NCBI RefSeq assembly: GCF_000146345.1
Contig: NZ_GL397071.1
Span: 97,219 to 139,045, forward strand
Source: Peptoniphilus duerdenii ATCC BAA-1640
GTDB lineage: Bacteria > Bacillota > Clostridia > Tissierellales > Peptoniphilaceae
Reading direction: 5' to 3'
Length of the DNA: 41,827 nucleotides
Part shown: in pieces, positions 1 through 7,077 of the stretch
How positions within the stretch are numbered: the stretch's first letter is position 1
Layout: each line of letters begins with the position of its first letter
The notes under the pieces: generated by a model
Told to the model about the DNA's origin: nothing
The model's input: the letters and a program-made list of their open reading frames with translations, nothing else
The model's database searches: none
Position numbers and translations under genes: made by a program

Positions 1-540
1 AGACAGCGGAAAATTTCTTAACGCCGAAAGCAAAAATCACTTGTGGTGGCAATGGCTCTCTCTGTAGGAGGATTGTGATTAAGGATTCTATGGGTAGGTC
101 GGAGGAAGGTATTGAATTTATTATTAAAGAAAATTTAGGAAAGATTTATTTTTGTAGCGGAAGCAATCTGCTTCCATAGCCGAGCAGTCGAGTTCTGCAA
201 ATCAGCCTTCACTTTGTTCGTCTTCTTTGGAACTTTTTGCACGAGACCTGCTACGAAATCTAAGATTTCGGCTAGGGCTTCGAGGCTCTGCATGGAATTA
301 GTTAAGGAATGATTTGATTTTAGTGAGGTCAGTTTTTTATTAAATTATTTGCATAGACTTGACCTTCGGAGGTTATACCCATTCGACTCGCTACGCTCGC
401 TCAGGGTGACGGTAGTTGGGTGGATATTCTCTTTAAAATTCCAGTGGAAGACAGTCATCCTTAGCGGAAGAGGCAAAGGTTCTGTAGTCAAACGGGTATA
501 ACCCTGGTGAGGCTAAACATTGATGATTGTTACACCTTAC
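1..540. repeat. Intergenic mosaic of palindromic repeats
   Basis: No gene is seen here. Positions 1-118 hold a copy of a dispersed element that recurs inverted at about 29934-30060 and at the window's right edge. A GTAGCGGAAGC..GCTTCC hairpin lies at 159-175. It is followed by a module (about 181-291) containing the internal hairpin GAAATCTAAGATTTC. A GGTTATACCC...CGCTCAGGGTGAC palindromic element occupies 371-410. All of these recur in other gaps of the window. Confidence 0.8.
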
Positions 541-548
541 CACAAAAC

Positions 549-574
549 AAAAAAGGAAGACATGCATCTTCCTT
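549..574 (-). terminator. Intrinsic terminator of the MBOAT/SGNH operon
   Basis: On the minus strand an 8-bp perfect stem (AAGGAAGA/TCTTCCTT, 553-560 with 567-574) with a 6-nt loop is followed by a T run. It lies 27 bases beyond the stop codon of the SGNH-like gene, so it should end that operon. Confidence 0.8.
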
Positions 575-600
575 AAATTTCTTTATTCATTATCCAATAT

Positions 601-1545
601 CTAATTCTTATCCATCCACTCTACAAAAAACTTACTAAACTTCTCCGTACCTTCTACATTCAAATGCCCTGGATCATAGAAATCACTCTCGACCAATCCA
701 ATCTTATCTTTGTCGCCGTTAAAGTCGTAAAATTCCAGTCCTTTTTCCGCACACAATTTCGAAAACTCTTTTAAATTTTCGCTATACACTGTTTCATCGT
801 AGACTGGCGTCTTTATTAGTCTCAGCTTAGCTCCATTTTTCTTACAAAGTTCGGAAATTTTTACAATCGTAGCTACTTTATCCTCCATGAATTTTCCAGA
901 AGCAAGTTTAATCGCCTCTAGATTTTCTTTCTTCATGGTTTTGTCCTTAGAAAATGATGGCGACTGCCCGGTGAGCTTCACGTATCCATTCAAATCGTCG
1001 TGGTACATGCTGTATTTAAAATGCCAGTCCTCATCCTTTAGCTCGTCCCATCTGGAATGGTACATGAGAAGTGGAAACAAGGTGTGCAGCTTCATTTCTT
1101 TTGGCACCGCTTCGGTAATCATGCGGATCTTGCGAAGTCCAAATGGAAAATAATCCGTATAGGAATGCACCGTTGCCTCGTCGGTTTCCGTCTTGGAAAG
1201 GGCGTCGAAAATATCCAGGTACACCACCTTTGGATGAGAGATGGAAAGCGCCGAATCGATGTAGAAATAGTTCGCCTCAAGCGGTTGCTTTTGGGATGCG
1301 AGAATGTAACTCGTTATGCCCTTTTCCTTTAGCATGCTAGGCATTACGGAGCAATATGCGTGGGATGTGCCGAAAAACATGATGTCGTAATCCTTCTTTT
1401 CATTGAAGTATCCGCCGATTTTATTTCCCATATCCCAAGGTTTGTCCAAGGACTTTCTCATAAGAACCCTATTTGCAAAACTAAGAGATGCTCCAAGGAC
1501 ACAGATAAATATTAAAAAACATATGAAATTACGCAATCTTTTCAT
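601..1545 (-). CDS. SGNH/GDSL-like secreted or membrane-anchored protein, partner of the MBOAT acyltransferase
   Basis: A 314-residue protein with one N-terminal hydrophobic segment (about residues 8-24) acting as signal anchor, so the rest faces outward. GTSH (residues 59-62) sits where the SGNH hydrolase nucleophile block is expected, making Ser61 the candidate nucleophile. Asp291 and His294 in DFYDPGHLN match the C-terminal Asp-x-x-His block. Proteins of this kind (DltD, AlgJ/AlgX, PatB-like) work with MBOAT proteins that move acyl groups across the membrane onto wall polymers. It starts 10 bases after the MBOAT stop and shares its operon. The acyl acceptor (secondary wall polymer, teichoic acid or peptidoglycan) cannot be read from the sequence. 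No dltA or dltC gene is nearby, which argues against a D-alanylation operon. Confidence 0.85.
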   Translation of the reverse strand: MKRLRNFICFLIFICVLGASLSFANRVLMRKSLDKPWDMGNKIGGYFNEKKDYDIMFFGTSHAYCSVMPSMLKEKGITSYILASQKQPLEANYFYIDSALSISHPKVVYLDIFDALSKTETDEATVHSYTDYFPFGLRKIRMITEAVPKEMKLHTLFPLLMYHSRWDELKDEDWHFKYSMYHDDLNGYVKLTGQSPSFSKDKTMKKENLEAIKLASGKFMEDKVATIVKISELCKKNGAKLRLIKTPVYDETVYSENLKEFSKLCAEKGLEFYDFNGDKDKIGLVESDFYDPGHLNVEGTEKFSKFFVEWMDKN

Positions 1546-1555
1546 AAAATCATTC

Positions 1556-2959
1556 CTAAAATTGAAAATAGATAAACATGGACTCAGAAAAACCTACGCC
1601 GTAGATTCCAAAAATCACCACAATCATTATCAGTGCGAAGAATATGGCACCTTTAAAGATTGTCGGAGCGTGCATAAAACGATCCTTCACGTCCACAGAA
1701 TTATATTTTAAAATATCCACCACAAGGAGGATCAAAACCGCCACCAAAAGTGCATAGAGATTGGCTATATTAAGCCCAGCGTCCGTGATTGTTGCACCAT
1801 TTGCAGAAAACATCCTTCCGATAAATGTAAATGCGTCGGAAATGGTCTTTGCACGGAAAAATACAAACGCAAGCACCACGAGGACAAAGGTCACAAGTCT
1901 AGAAATATTCCTAGAAATTGTCCCTTCCTTGTTTTTAAAACGCGAAATGAAATGGCTGCATACATTTAAAATCCCGTGAATCAAACCCCACATAAGAAAA
2001 GTGTAGTTCGCCCCATGCCACAGACCGCTCACAAGGAATACGATCATTATATTTACGTAGTGCCTGAAGCTGCCCCTTCTGCTGCCGCCTAGCGGAATAT
2101 AGAGATAATCCTTAAACCAAGTGGAAAGAGATATGTGCCATCTGCGCCAAAAATCCACTATGGACACTGCTAGAAATGGCTCGCGGAAATTATCCATAAG
2201 TTCGATTCCCATCACCTTTGCAGAACCCTTCGCCATAATCGAATAACTGTAGAAATCGCAGTAGATTTGAATAGAAAATAGTAGGGCTCCGAGCATCATA
2301 ACCGTACCAGTGAAATCCATTGAGCCGAAGACCGTGTTTACGAATATGGCAGCACGATCAGCGATTACAAGTTTTAAAAAAAGTCCGTAAAAGATTAGAA
2401 GAAGACCTTCTACCAAGTTACAAACGCAGTACTCTCCATGATTTCTGATCTGCGGCAAGAGATTCTTCGACCTCTCGATAGGACCAGCCACAAGTTGCGG
2501 AAAAAATGACACGAAAAGCGCGTATGTTATGAAATTTCTCTCTGCCCTTAAATCGCCGCGATACACGTCCATTGTATATCCCAGAGCTTGGAAAGTGTAG
2601 AAAGAAATCCCAACTGGTAGTATAAATAGCGCCTCTGTAGACGTACTCCCACCAGAGATGCGATTGAAAATATCTATAAAAAATCCATAATATTTAAAAA
2701 CAAATAAAATCCCGAGGTTTAGCACAAAAGAAATAGAAAGGAAGAGTTTTTTCTTTCCATAAGAATCCATGAGAATCGCCGCAAAGTATGTAATCACAGT
2801 GGATAGAAGCATAAGAGCAGCGTACTTAACGTTCCAGCAACCGTAGAAAAAATATGACGCTAGAAGCAGATGGATGTTCTTGAATTTCTTTGGAAGTGCA
2901 AAGTATAAAATAACCACAATCGGGAAGAAAATTGCATAAGAAATTGAATTAAAAACCAT
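1556..2959 (-). CDS. MBOAT family membrane-bound O-acyltransferase (AlgI/DltB-like)
   Basis: A 467-residue polytopic membrane protein of the usual length for AlgI-type MBOATs. Family signatures are present: FFPQLVAGPIERS (about 152-164), DFWRRWHISLSTWFKDYLYIPLGG (about 269-292) and SGLWHGANYTF (311-321). His315 in the last is the conserved catalytic histidine, and His275 is the second conserved one. The family passes acyl groups from a cytoplasmic donor through the membrane to extracytoplasmic polysaccharides. Together with the adjacent SGNH-like gene it forms a classic two-gene O-acetylation module. The start ATG follows a GGAGG ribosome site at a short spacing. The acylated polymer is unknown; a modified secondary wall polymer would fit a cell that anchors SLH proteins, but that is inference. 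Confidence 0.93.
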   Translation of the reverse strand: MVFNSISYAIFFPIVVILYFALPKKFKNIHLLLASYFFYGCWNVKYAALMLLSTVITYFAAILMDSYGKKKLFLSISFVLNLGILFVFKYYGFFIDIFNRISGGSTSTEALFILPVGISFYTFQALGYTMDVYRGDLRAERNFITYALFVSFFPQLVAGPIERSKNLLPQIRNHGEYCVCNLVEGLLLIFYGLFLKLVIADRAAIFVNTVFGSMDFTGTVMMLGALLFSIQIYCDFYSYSIMAKGSAKVMGIELMDNFREPFLAVSIVDFWRRWHISLSTWFKDYLYIPLGGSRRGSFRHYVNIMIVFLVSGLWHGANYTFLMWGLIHGILNVCSHFISRFKNKEGTISRNISRLVTFVLVVLAFVFFRAKTISDAFTFIGRMFSANGATITDAGLNIANLYALLVAVLILLVVDILKYNSVDVKDRFMHAPTIFKGAIFFALIMIVVIFGIYGVGFSESMFIYFQF

Positions 2960-3400
2960 AAAACCTCCAACTATAAGTGTATAATATGGTCGGTTAAAAA
3001 GCTAGTTTTTTTGTTATGTGGTGGAATGTTTGGATTATCTCACTTGTATTTACTTGACCTTCTGAGGTTATACCCGTTCGACTCACTTCGTTCGCTCAGG
3101 GTGACGGCAGTTGGGAGGAACATCTACATAGAAGTCTCAAGGAAGACAGTCATCCTAATTAGGTTATATGCGGATTGTTTCACTTGTAGCGGAAGCATTT
3201 TGCTTCCACAGCCGAGAGGCTCTACAAAGGGAAACTCTTTTGATTGACAGAATTTCTAAAGGTCTGTCTCTATGTATAGTCATCCTGAGCGAAAGAGCCG
3301 TAAGGCTATGCAGTCGAAGGATCTGACACATATTTGACCAATCTTCTCCAAAAAAACTGTAAATTTTTCTTTTAACTTATCTTTTCTCCCCCAAAAAACA
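2960..3400. repeat. Intergenic region with two palindromic repeat elements and a hairpin module
   Basis: No gene is seen. An element with arms GGTTATACCC / GGGTGAC lies at 3066-3105. A GGAAGCATTTTGCTTCC hairpin lies at 3191-3207. A second-type element with arms GTCATCC / GGATCTGAC lies at 3280-3328. The centre of the last carries the near-palindrome AGAGCCGTAAGGCTATG. Confidence 0.8.
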
Positions 3401-3421
3401 AAAAAGCACTTTAAAAGTGCT
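3401..3421 (-). terminator. Intrinsic terminator overlapping the trmB stop codon
   Basis: On the minus strand a 7-bp stem (AGCACTT/AAGTGCT, 3405-3411 with 3415-3421) with a 3-nt loop precedes a T run. The 5' arm of the stem overlaps the TAG stop of trmB (3420-3422). Confidence 0.75.
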
Positions 3422-4058
3422 AATTTATCCTCTCGAAAATCCCATATAAAATTGGTTTCTCAATACTTCTCCACTTGCTCTCATACTCCGTCACAATATT
3501 GTCTGGAAAATCCTCAAGCTTCATATCAAAAGTCTTGAACACGCATTTAAAACCGCATTCGTCAAAATAATCAAGACTCGCTTCGAAGAGGTCCCTGTCG
3601 TCCACCTTTAGGTAAATCTTGCCACCAACTTTTAAAAACTTCTTGTACCTCTCAAGAAAAAGCGGATAGGTAAGCCTTCTCTTCTGTTGACGAGGCTTCG
3701 GCCACGGATTGCAGAAATTAATATAGATCGTGCTCACCGCATCCTCGTTGAAAACTTCGTCAATCTTTTCAATATCAATGGCAACCGCCCTGACATTGTT
3801 AAGTTCATTGTCCTTTATCTTTCTTGCAGCATAGATAAACGCATTGGTCTCCTTATCAAAAGCCACAAAATTCACATCAGGATGCCTAAGCGCCATCTGT
3901 CTTAAAAACTCGCCCTTGCCAGCGCCAAGTTCCACCCTGATTTCATTATTATTACCAAAAATCTCTTGCCAACGGTCCTTCAAACCCTCAGTTTCGAAAA
4001 ACACATACGGGTTCTCCTTCATCTCCGGAATGGCAAAATGTTTCTTTCTAAGTCTCAT
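3420..4058 (-). CDS. trmB: tRNA (guanine-N7-)-methyltransferase
   Basis: A 212-residue enzyme that methylates N7 of G46 in the variable loop of tRNAs using S-adenosylmethionine. It carries the SAM-binding stretch VELGAGKGEFL (42-52), the family block NFCNPWPKPRQQKRRLT (114-130) and TEYESKW (190-196). The start at 4058 begins MRLRKKHF, as is typical of the family, and follows a GGTGAT ribosome site. The frame stays open 132 bases upstream, but that extension has no family likeness and crosses repeat-like sequence. The Asn in NFCNPWP, where many homologues have Asp, is a variant I recall from other clostridial proteins and not clearly a defect. It is a housekeeping gene with its own terminator. 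Confidence 0.95.
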   Translation of the reverse strand: MRLRKKHFAIPEMKENPYVFFETEGLKDRWQEIFGNNNEIRVELGAGKGEFLRQMALRHPDVNFVAFDKETNAFIYAARKIKDNELNNVRAVAIDIEKIDEVFNEDAVSTIYINFCNPWPKPRQQKRRLTYPLFLERYKKFLKVGGKIYLKVDDRDLFEASLDYFDECGFKCVFKTFDMKLEDFPDNIVTEYESKWRSIEKPILYGIFERIN

Positions 4059-4320
4059 ATAATCACCAAGTAGATTATATAGATAATGGCAGCTAAATTC
4101 AAGAAAAAGATGGGTATTGTTATTAGAAGTAATCACGCGATGCTTGTCATCAATCCAGAAACACCCCCTCAGGCGTAGCCGTGCAACCACATAAATTTCG
4201 ATTCAAACTTTGTAGCGGAAGCTATTAGCTTCCATCAACATCGATACTACATTAGCTCAACTCAGCCGTAGCCGTACTACAACATTCCAACTACATAAAT
4301 CTCCAACCTTTTATCCAAAC
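4059..4320. repeat. Intergenic region with a GTAGCGGAAGC hairpin
   Basis: Between trmB and the toxin terminator there is no convincing gene. A hairpin GGAAGCTATTAGCTTCC lies at 4217-4233. It is followed by a short conserved tail (gatACTAcATTagctcaaCTCAGCCGTA) that also follows similar hairpins near 36.8 kb and 41.65 kb. Confidence 0.65.
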
Positions 4321-4348
4321 AAAAAAAACAAACCTATACTTGATTTGT
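4321..4348 (-). terminator. Terminator downstream of the type III toxin gene
   Basis: On the minus strand a 7-bp stem with one G-T pair (ACAAATC with GGTTTGT, 4342-4348 with 4328-4334) and a 7-nt loop runs into eight T residues (4328-4321). It lies 27 bases past the toxin stop codon. Confidence 0.8.
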
Positions 4349-4375
4349 GTTTTTATTAATATAATTCTTCTTAAA

Positions 4376-4879
4376 CTATTTCATATATCTATTGGCAACA
4401 TCTTCAAGTAAAGAAAAATCACAACAACGACTTTTTACCTTCAACTCAAAAGAGTTTAAAGAGCTGTCATCTTGCGTCATTTTTCTATAAAGTGAATACG
4501 CTTTGCTTGTAATATTTAATTTATTCGATCTGATCCACCTAATTTGTTTACTTAATAAAATCTGGTAATTCTTATCTTTTACGGAATTAATATCTATTTT
4601 AAAATAAGTATTATTAACTAAAGGTATCATATTATTTAAATTAATAGCTCCCAGATTTCCAGAATCAATTTTTATAAAATCAATATTATTCTTCATAGTG
4701 ATATGCTTTCTTTTAGGCGAAGATAGAGGCGCAAAATAATTAATAGAACTATCAGCAGTTGATAAGCTCAAAATAATGCCCACATATGGTCTATCAATAC
4801 CATGGTTAAATAGAACTTTATCATCAAAAGTTCTTAAATAGTTTAAAAATTTACTATCTACTGTAAATAAATTTAACAT
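4376..4879 (-). CDS. Type III toxin-antitoxin endoribonuclease, ToxN/AbiQ family
   Basis: A 167-residue protein matching the ToxN/AbiQ fold family in length and order of motifs. These are an N-terminal LFTVDSKFLNYLRTFDDKV (4-22), RPYVGIILSL (30-39), YFAPLSSPKRKH (48-59) and GAINLNNMIPL (77-87), with SLLED near the C-terminus (156-160). Ser53, Ser54 and Lys56 of LSSPK line up with the TSPK catalytic region described for ToxN. Family members are RNases held inactive by a repeated small RNA, and several abort phage infection. Start 4879 is chosen because AAGGGG lies just upstream; a 13-codon extension would begin inside the terminator. Immediately upstream lie the intrinsic terminator and three antitoxin repeats, the canonical type III order. 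Toxin expression would depend on read-through of that terminator. Assignment is from recalled family motifs. Confidence 0.92.
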   Translation of the reverse strand: MLNLFTVDSKFLNYLRTFDDKVLFNHGIDRPYVGIILSLSTADSSINYFAPLSSPKRKHITMKNNIDFIKIDSGNLGAINLNNMIPLVNNTYFKIDINSVKDKNYQILLSKQIRWIRSNKLNITSKAYSLYRKMTQDDSSLNSFELKVKSRCCDFSLLEDVANRYMK

Positions 4880-4893
4880 TCTATCCCCTTTAT

Positions 4894-4923
4894 AAAAAAA
4901 GCGGCTTGCAATTAGCAAACCAC
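4894..4923 (-). terminator. Terminator between antitoxin RNA and toxin gene
   Basis: On the minus strand a 9-bp stem (GTGGTTTGC with GCAAGCCGC, 4923-4915 with 4909-4901), extended by A-T pairs, has a 5-nt loop and seven T residues (4900-4894). It sits exactly where type III loci carry the leaky terminator that sets the antitoxin to toxin ratio. Confidence 0.88.
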
Positions 4924-4929
4924 TTTTCC

Positions 4930-5035
4930 TTTTTTAGTTCGCATTTTATGGCTGCGTACACCGCTTTTTTAGTTCGCATTTAATGGCTGCGTACACCGCT
5001 TTTTTAATTTCGCATTTTATGGCTGCGTACACCGC
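4930..5035 (-). ncRNA. Type III antitoxin RNA: three tandem repeats of 35-36 nt
   Basis: Three direct repeats lie end to end at 5035-5000 (36 nt), 4999-4965 (35 nt) and 4964-4930 (35 nt). Read on the minus strand each begins GCGGTGTACGCAGCCAT and ends in an A-rich linker. The units differ only at single bases in the A-rich loop (ATAAAA or ATTAAA) and in the linker before the A run. Each unit can form an H-type pseudoknot: GGU (unit positions 3-5) with GCC (13-15), and CGCA (9-12) with UGCG (22-25). This is what ToxI-type antitoxins do when they wrap the toxin. The A run between units is the expected toxin cutting site (family knowledge). Unit number and length resemble the antiQ (about 2.8 repeats) and ToxI (36 nt) arrays. 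Confidence 0.9.
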
Positions 5036-5050
5036 TTTTATTACAATTAA

Positions 5051-5079
5051 AATATACCATAGATATGTTTTTCTGTCAA
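5051..5079 (-). promoter_or_regulatory. Consensus promoter of the antitoxin-toxin locus
   Basis: On the minus strand TTGACA (5079-5074) and TATATT (5056-5051) are separated by exactly 17 bases. Transcription should begin about 7 bases downstream, just ahead of the first antitoxin repeat at 5035. The single strong promoter drives the antitoxin RNA, with the toxin as a read-through product. Confidence 0.88.
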
Positions 5080-5300
5080 TAAAATGGTATCTTGTATGAT
5101 GATCATGGTTTCATATTCATCCCATATCCCATTACATCAATCATTAATACATAACCACACCAGGGTTATACCCGTTCGACTCCAATGACTCAGCCTTCGC
5201 TTCGCCATTTCCGCTCAGGGTGACTGTCGTCCTTTAGACTTTTCCTGTAAATGGAAGCAGGTTGCTTCGCTACAAAAATCACCCACCCTTTCTCCTAAAA
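5080..5300. repeat. Intergenic region with one palindromic element
   Basis: No gene is seen. An element with arms GGGTTATACCCGTTCGACT and CGCTCAGGGTGAC spans 5163-5225. Its central insert runs from AATGACTCAGCC to GCCATT and can fold back on itself. A degenerate GGAAGC..GCTTC hairpin follows at about 5252-5268. Confidence 0.7.
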
Positions 5301-5301
5301 A

Positions 5302-5336
5302 TAAAAAATACCCCTAATTATTACAAAAATTAGGGG
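5302..5336 (-). terminator. Terminator of the sortase operon
   Basis: On the minus strand a 9-bp perfect stem (CCCCTAATT/AATTAGGGG, 5336-5328 with 5319-5311) is followed by a T-rich run. It lies 12 bases past the stop of the last sortase gene. Confidence 0.85.
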
Positions 5337-5348
5337 CAAAATCATATT

Positions 5349-6200
5349 CTATTTTCTTCGTCTTCTCTTTCTTCTCCCACTATTACCGCCGACAAACCTT
5401 ACTAGTTTCAAAACAAAAACTATCAAAAGTACTATAAGCACAGCGGTAACTGCGAGGATTCCATTTTTGAGTCCCTTCACACCTGGTGCGGCTTCCACAT
5501 TATCATCCGTCACATCTGCTTTCGCCACGTCCTCTACCAATTTGCAGTTGACGAGTAGTCTCTGTTTTCTTGGTGGTGTAAGCGGATCACAAGTTAGTAG
5601 AGTGAGTATCTTCTTCCCTGGAACAGAATCCAGTTTCTCCCATTCCCAAGCCTCGATGATTTCTTTGTCCTCCACCTTGTATTCCAAGGTCTTATTCGGC
5701 CAACTTAAATACACAGAATCTCCTGCGGTTAGTTTGTCCAGATTCCAAAACATAATCGCTTGGTAGTATCCTCTGTGTCCCGCGATAACAGCCCTAGTTC
5801 CAGGCTTTTCGCTTGGCAAATCCGTTCCCTCAATATGGGCAACTCCCATGGCGAGGTGCTTCTTGGAAGCATCCAGGTACACAGGCTCAGTCACATCAAT
5901 CTTCGGTATGCTTAGATACGCAAACACCTGGTCCTTGTCCTCTAAAAAAGAATAATCTGAAGCGTAGTCGTCTGTAGCGAATGGATCCACGATATTTACT
6001 TCACCATTTAAAGATTTATTATATTTTTCAATCTCGCCTAAGGTATGATTATCTAGCTCCATGCCGCTACTCATAAATTTCTTGTAGCCACTAGACCCGG
6101 CGATGATGTCCTTGGAAAGTTTAAAAAAACCATAAAGTGGAATCGAAATCCCCAAAATTATCAAAAGATACCCAAGAATAACCTTGTTTCTCTTATTCAT
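5349..6200 (-). CDS. Class C (pilus-type) sortase, third in tandem
   Basis: A 283-residue transpeptidase with an N-terminal membrane segment (about 7-26), the sortase fold and a C-terminal membrane helix (about 245-268) followed by a basic tail. Class C sortases join pilin subunits covalently. The active-site residues are His142 (GHRGYY), Cys204 (TLLTCDP) and Arg214. The lid that covers the active site in this class is DPF (72-74). Start 6200 gives MNKRNK and overlaps the previous sortase's stop in the string ATGAATAA, so translation is probably coupled; a 40-codon upstream extension is arginine-rich and reads through the upstream gene. It is more divergent than the other two sortases (LTCDP instead of LTCTP), so it may attach a different subunit. 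It could instead be a wall-anchoring sortase, but the lid and context favour class C. Confidence 0.92.
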   Translation of the reverse strand: MNKRNKVILGYLLIILGISIPLYGFFKLSKDIIAGSSGYKKFMSSGMELDNHTLGEIEKYNKSLNGEVNIVDPFATDDYASDYSFLEDKDQVFAYLSIPKIDVTEPVYLDASKKHLAMGVAHIEGTDLPSEKPGTRAVIAGHRGYYQAIMFWNLDKLTAGDSVYLSWPNKTLEYKVEDKEIIEAWEWEKLDSVPGKKILTLLTCDPLTPPRKQRLLVNCKLVEDVAKADVTDDNVEAAPGVKGLKNGILAVTAVLIVLLIVFVLKLVRFVGGNSGRRKRRRRK

Positions 6201-7077
6201 CTTTCTTCTCCTCAATCGAATCCATGTATTCCCTGTACCTTCTAAGCGCCTTTCTATAATCAGATCTAGAGTAAAGCATAAGCACGAATAGCACCACAGA
6301 GAACGGAATCGTAAACGCAAGCATGTCCCTATATTCCAAACCTAGGGAAATAAGCGCACGCGAATCTTCCTTCACAGGAGCCACATAAGGCACGCGATGT
6401 CCCCTCACAAGAAGTCTGTGAGAGTTAATCATGTAAGGCGTACAGGTTAGTAGTGTCGCATAATCCTTGTCATCCACCACTAGCACCGGATCAAAATTGG
6501 AAGGCTCCACCGTCAAAATCTGGTCCACCTCGTAGGCAAGCACAGTCTGAATATTGTGGACATAGAAAATATCACCCTTTTGAAGTTTGTCCAGATCTCT
6601 AAAAAGTCTCGCAGAAGGAAGCCCCCTGTGTGCAGTTAAGACAGTATGAGTGGACTTACCACCAATAGGAAGACTCGTTCCTTCCAAGTGACCAACGCCC
6701 TTGTTAAGCACGTCAAAACTAGTACCGGCATAAATCGGAAGATTCGTGTCAATCTTAGGAATTTCCACAAATCCGAGCTTCTCCTTGACCTCAAGCATAC
6801 GAGCATACTCGGCAATCCCTTCCTTTTCCTTTTCAGTATAAGGGTCAGCGAGCCTAGAAGGGTCCAAAACCCTATTGTAAGCTTCAGCAAGTTCAATCCT
6901 TCTTAAAATCTCATTCTGATCGAGGGACTTCGCATTCTCAGTGAACTCGAGAATCTGGTTATTCGCCTCAATTCTATAATAATAATTGGAAACCAAAGGG
7001 TACATCATGATGACAAAACCAGCGATGAAAAGAATAACAAGTGGCCAGATCTTCTTCTTACCAGTAGACTTACTCAT
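6193..7077 (-). CDS. Class C (pilus-type) sortase, second in tandem
   Basis: A 294-residue sortase with an N-terminal membrane segment (about 12-30) and a second one near the C-terminus (about 250-270). His150 (LTAHRGLP), Cys212 (TLLTCTPYMINSHRL) and Arg221 form the catalytic set. The class C lid motif is DPY (78-80). It is closely similar to the first sortase along its length, with the same spacing of active-site residues, pointing to a gene duplication. ATG 7077 is preferred because GAGGTG lies 6 bases upstream and because it overlaps the first sortase's stop in ATGAGTAA. GTG 7086 and ATG 7083 are possible alternatives. Confidence 0.94.
   Translation of the reverse strand: MSKSTGKKKIWPLVILFIAGFVIMMYPLVSNYYYRIEANNQILEFTENAKSLDQNEILRRIELAEAYNRVLDPSRLADPYTEKEKEGIAEYARMLEVKEKLGFVEIPKIDTNLPIYAGTSFDVLNKGVGHLEGTSLPIGGKSTHTVLTAHRGLPSARLFRDLDKLQKGDIFYVHNIQTVLAYEVDQILTVEPSNFDPVLVVDDKDYATLLTCTPYMINSHRLLVRGHRVPYVAPVKEDSRALISLGLEYRDMLAFTIPFSVVLFVLMLYSRSDYRKALRRYREYMDSIEEKKDE

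Noticed and set aside
4059-4190. N-terminal extension of TrmB to 4190
   Set aside because: The extension resembles no TrmB, lacks a ribosome site and overlaps repeat-like sequence; the MRLRKKHF start has a good ribosome site.
4930-5035. The 35-nt direct repeats considered as a small CRISPR array
   Set aside because: The units abut one another with no unique spacers, no cas genes are near, and promoter, terminator and toxin gene give a full type III toxin-antitoxin explanation.
6201-6320. N-terminal extension of the third sortase to 6320
   Set aside because: It would overlap the upstream sortase by over 120 bases and puts an arginine-rich stretch before the normal membrane segment; the ATGAATAA overlap start is better.
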